NCBI GenBank assembly: GCA_020025425.1
Contig: JAHHSD010000018.1
Span: 1 to 31,742, forward strand
DNA from: Oscillospiraceae bacterium
Lineage (GTDB): Bacteria; Bacillota; Clostridia; Oscillospirales; Oscillospiraceae
Direction of reading: 5' to 3'
Length of the DNA stretch: 31,742 nt
This document shows, piece by piece, positions 29,641 through 31,742 of this stretch. How positions within the stretch are numbered: position 1 is the stretch's first letter; the number at the start of each line of letters is the position of its first letter. Below the pieces are notes generated by a model. The model worked only from the letters and a program-made list of their open reading frames with translations, made no database searches and was not told the origin of the DNA. Made by a program: the position numbers and the translations under genes.

Positions 29641-30639
29641 TCAGCGGGCCACGAAGCCGATCTTCTTATAGACCTTGCGCAGCGTTTTGTTGGCTACATA
29701 GGAGGCCTTCTCGGCGCCCTGATGGTAGACAGACTCCAGATAGGCCTTGTCGGCCAGAATGCGGGTGGCCTCCTCCCGGATGGGGCGGAGGGTCTCCACC
29801 ACGGCGTCGCCCACAGCGGGCTTGAACTTGCCGTAGCCGCAGCCCTCGAACTCCCGCTCGATCTCCTCAAAGGACTTGCCGGTGACGGCGGAGTAAATGG
29901 ACATCAGGTTGGCCACGCCGGGCTTGTGCTCGGGGTCATAGCGGACGCAGTTCTCGGTGTCGCTGTCGGTGATGGCCCGCTTGAACTTGCGCTGGATGTC
30001 CTCAGGCTTCTCCATCAGGAACACGCAGCCCTCGGGCATGGACTTGGACATCTTGGAGTCGGGGTTGGACAGGCCCATGATCCGGGCGCCGGTCTTGGGG
30101 ATATAGGGCTCGGGAAGCTTAAAGACATCGCCGTAGATGTTGTTGAAGCGCTGGGCCACATCCCGGGTGATCTCCACGTGCTGCTTCTGGTCGTTGCCCA
30201 CGGGGACAAAGTCGGGCTGATAGAGCAGGATGTCGGCAGCCATCAGGGCGGGGTAGGTGAACAGACCGCCGTTGATGTTGTCGGTGTGCTTGGCGGACTT
30301 GTCCTTGAACTGGGTCATGCGGCTGAGCTCACCGAACATGGTGTAGCAGTTGAGCACCCAGCCCAGCTCGGCGTGCTGGTGGACGTGGGACTGGATAAAG
30401 AGGGTGTTTTTCTCAGGATCCAGACCGCAGGCGATGTACTGGGCCAGCTGCTCCAGGGTGCGGCGGCGCAGGTCGGCGGGATTCTGACGGACGGTGATGG
30501 TGTGCATATCGGCCATGAAGTAGTAGCAGTCAAACTCATCGGCGCGGGCGGACCAGTTTTTGATGGCGCCCAGGTAGTTGCCCAGATGCAGGTCGCCGCT
30601 GGGCTGAATGCCGGAGAGCATCACTTTTTTCTCACTCAT
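29641..30639 (-). CDS. trpS: Tryptophanyl-tRNA synthetase
   Basis: Class I aminoacyl-tRNA synthetase charging tRNA-Trp. The 332-residue protein is of normal size, with the HIGH-type motif in PSGDLHLGN (13-21), the KMSKS loop at 196-200 (SKMSKSMPEG), and the family segments QSHVHQHAELGWVLNCYT, GGLFTYPALMAADILLY and PVGNDQKQHVEITRD that shape the tryptophan and ATP pockets. ATG at 30639 follows AAAAGGAG; a longer in-frame start at 30684 is not needed. No T-box leader is present in the short gap upstream, so it is probably constitutive. First gene of the minus-strand run. Confidence 0.97.
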   Translation of the reverse strand: MSEKKVMLSGIQPSGDLHLGNYLGAIKNWSARADEFDCYYFMADMHTITVRQNPADLRRRTLEQLAQYIACGLDPEKNTLFIQSHVHQHAELGWVLNCYTMFGELSRMTQFKDKSAKHTDNINGGLFTYPALMAADILLYQPDFVPVGNDQKQHVEITRDVAQRFNNIYGDVFKLPEPYIPKTGARIMGLSNPDSKMSKSMPEGCVFLMEKPEDIQRKFKRAITDSDTENCVRYDPEHKPGVANLMSIYSAVTGKSFEEIEREFEGCGYGKFKPAVGDAVVETLRPIREEATRILADKAYLESVYHQGAEKASYVANKTLRKVYKKIGFVAR

Positions 30640-30835
30640 AGATATTGCTCCTTTTATGAAGGCAACACCACATGTGTTACCCATATAATATCACTCTATT
30701 CTACCACTCCAGGGGGAGAAAGGCAACTAAAGATTGCGGCCGGAGGGGAATTCCAGTGTTTGGAATTGAAATTTGGAGCAGGTTGGAGTAAGATCGGGAG
30801 GAGGCCCGAAGGAGCGGGGGAGAGGAGTACATAGG

Positions 30836-31081
30836 ATGGGTTGGTTTGTCTATATTCTGCGCTGCGGGGATGGCAGTCTCTATACCGGGATGACGGATGA
30901 CGTCCAGCGGCGTCTGGCGGCCCACCGGGCAGGCCGGGGCGCCAAGTACACCCGGGGGCGGGGCCCCCTGGAGCTGGTGTACCAGGAGGAGCGGGCGGAC
31001 CGGTCGGACGCCCTGCGCCGGGAGGCGGAGATCAAGTCCCTGTCCCGGGCGCAGAAGCTGGCGCTGCTTGAGAAAAAATAG
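30836..31081 (+). CDS. GIY-YIG nuclease-domain protein (YhbQ/UPF0213-like)
   Basis: An 81-residue single-domain GIY-YIG protein: VYILRC (the Y-V/I-Y-I-L strand), DGSLYTGMTDDVQRRLAAH (the YTG and conserved arginine) and the basic part GRGAKYTRGRGPLELVYQEE, then a Leu/Lys-rich end. The conserved glutamate lies in the C-terminal RREAEIKSL helix. The family is compared with UvrC-type endonucleases but its job in the cell is unclear. ATG at 30836 has GAGGAG eight bases upstream. A strong intrinsic terminator follows. Confidence 0.92.
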   Translation: MGWFVYILRCGDGSLYTGMTDDVQRRLAAHRAGRGAKYTRGRGPLELVYQEERADRSDALRREAEIKSLSRAQKLALLEKK

Positions 31082-31108
31082 CGCAGTTCTGATTGAAAAG
31101 ACAGTAAA

Positions 31109-31144
31109 AAAGGAGCGGCTTTCGCAGGAAAGCCGCTCCTTTTA
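31109..31144 (+). terminator. Terminator of the GIY-YIG gene
   Basis: A 15-bp stem (31109-31123 with 31128-31142, loop GCAG) with core GGAGCGGCTTTC, followed by a short T run. On the minus strand a similar A/T context gives partial function for the TfoX operon. Confidence 0.88.
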
Positions 31145-31162
31145 TTAAAACAGATGTAAAAA

Positions 31163-31258
31163 TCACTGCACACGGTCCCTGAGCGCATCCGCATTGACCA
31201 CCGGAAGCCGGGGCGGCTGATAGAGCGCCTTGCAGGCTTTTTTGTAGTCAAAGGTCAT
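31163..31258 (-). pseudogene. Truncated GyrI-like domain fragment
   Basis: A 31-codon reading frame beginning MTFDYKKACKALYQPPRLP, the usual first residues of GyrI-like (YdhG/SbmC-type) small-molecule-binding proteins, which normally reach ~200 residues. It stops after ADALRDRVQ, so nearly the whole domain is missing. Its ATG overlaps the TfoX stop (ATGA), which shows it was once the coupled second gene of that operon. Whether the 31-residue peptide is made is unknown. Confidence 0.6.
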
Positions 31259-31584
31259 GTTGCGCATCCGCTCTTTTTTGGCTTTGGTGTGGGGAGCGCA
31301 TCGTAGGTTGCGGTGATGAAGGCGGTCAGGAACTCCCGGTCCTCCAGATCCTCAATCAGGAAATGGGGCTTGGCCCCCTCGTAGGGCGGGGCCAGGGGAC
31401 AATCGGGAGCCAGTTCCTTTCCGGGCTGGGTCACCTTAATGAAAAGCTGATCATTGCAGATCAGTCCGAAAATTTTACCGTTCAGGTAGATCCCATAGTT
31501 GCCGAACATCTTCCGACAGGTAATCTCTCCCGCCGCTGCGCACTGGTCGGCAACATACTGCACGAATTCCGGTCTGGATGCCAT
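31255..31584 (-). CDS. TfoX N-terminal domain protein
   Basis: A 109-residue TfoX/Sxy N-domain protein: RPEFVQYVADQCAAAGEITC, RKMFGNYGIYLNGKIFGLIC and NDQLFIKVT are family-typical, then YEGAKPHFLIEDLEDREFL and a short Lys/Pro tail. In Gram-negative bacteria Sxy aids competence gene activation, but stand-alone N-domain proteins of Bacillota have no settled role. Ribosome site AGGAGGA is upstream of the ATG at 31584. Its stop overlaps the start of the GyrI-like fragment. The tail ends GCAT rather than the common Lys-rich end, so the 3' end may have been altered along with the truncation downstream. Confidence 0.88.
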   Translation of the reverse strand: MASRPEFVQYVADQCAAAGEITCRKMFGNYGIYLNGKIFGLICNDQLFIKVTQPGKELAPDCPLAPPYEGAKPHFLIEDLEDREFLTAFITATYDALPTPKPKKSGCAT

Positions 31585-31646
31585 GCTGATTCCTCCTTTT
31601 AACTCTCGTATTGTCGGAGCATCTTGGTGAGGGTGGATCGAAGAAG

Positions 31647-31686
31647 AAAAGCAATGCAGCTTTCTTTCGAAAGCTGCATTGCTTTT
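31647..31686 (-). terminator. Terminator of tRNA-Ser
   Basis: A perfect 18-bp stem (31647-31664 with 31669-31686, loop TTTC). Read on the minus strand it ends TTTTCTTCTTC just after the tRNA 3' end. Confidence 0.9.
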
Positions 31687-31688
31687 CT

Positions 31689-31742
31689 TGGCGGAGAGAG
31701 AGGGATTCGAACCCTCGAACGGGTATTAGCCGTTACACGATT
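31689..31742 (-). tRNA. tRNA-Ser, 3' part (cut by the window end)
   Basis: The minus strand gives a long variable arm (AACGG-CTAATAC-CCGTT), a T arm GAGGG-TTCGAAT-CCCTC, the acceptor 3' strand TCTCTCC, discriminator G and encoded CCA. A long variable arm together with G73 fits serine rather than leucine. The anticodon is outside the window. Confidence 0.85.

Noticed and set aside
30640..30835. T-box leader for trpS
   Set aside because: The gap upstream is short and shared with a divergent gene, and no T-box core or terminator/antiterminator pair is visible.
1..31742. CRISPR array, prophage, replication origin or hydrogenase structural gene (hydA)
   Set aside because: No regularly spaced direct repeats, phage structural genes, DnaA-box clusters or H-cluster cysteine motifs were seen on either strand.

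Overview
The window looks like chromosome of a GC-rich, low-oxygen gut Bacillota, most likely an Oscillospiraceae relative (Flavonifractor / Lawsonibacter / Intestinimonas type). The evidence is the gene mix (two DegV proteins, an ECF-type vitamin transporter, [FeFe]-hydrogenase maturases, a GntP permease, a MocR/PdxR regulator), strong GGAGG-type ribosome sites, and GC-rich third positions in the core genes. The taxon is inferred from gene content, not from a marker alignment.

Layout. 153-788: a tandem-OB SSB-like protein. 1031-2663 (minus): a compact operon of a DUF308-like membrane protein, a DegV protein and an unlisted 46-residue membrane peptide. 3308-5648: trmD alone (without rpsP/rimM/rplS), a second degV and an HD-domain protein. 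5769-5842: tRNA-Gly(CCC) with its own promoter and terminator. Directly after it lies a C-terminal remnant of an IS1182-type transposase, then two membrane proteins of unknown function (6383-7822). 7904-12220: a full [FeFe]-hydrogenase maturation operon (TM1266-like regulator, hydE, hydG, hydF) behind a strong promoter and a ~210-nt structured leader that ends in an intrinsic terminator. Right after the hydF terminator come an N-terminal IS1182-type remnant and an IS256-type remnant.

12957-13823 (minus) is an AT-rich sdpR/sdpI-type repressor/immunity pair whose repressor start carries an apparent one-base frameshift in a homopolymer. 14094-19420 is a D-amino-acid module: a divergent XRE-cupin regulator, N-acyl-D-amino-acid deacylase, a DsdX/GntP-like permease and D-serine ammonia-lyase. 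A PLP-dependent decarboxylase follows. 21014-23072 holds a PdxR-type regulator divergent from an ECF S component, plausibly vitamin B6 uptake that would supply PLP to the two neighbouring PLP enzymes.

23127-24516 (minus) is an ECF sigma factor with a putative membrane-bound regulator. Then come a phosphoesterase, a three-gene unknown cluster (25180-26344), and a minus-strand run trpS - tagO/wecA-like - wecB/mnaA - 58-aa membrane peptide - 256-aa membrane-anchored protein. The right end has a GIY-YIG protein, a TfoX-N protein coupled to a truncated GyrI-like fragment, and the 3' part of a tRNA-Ser.

The points most worth following are the hydrogenase-operon leader RNA, the IS1182 halves flanking the hydrogenase segment beside a tRNA, the sdpR frameshift, the paired palindromes of the D-amino-acid operon, and several short coupled membrane peptides.
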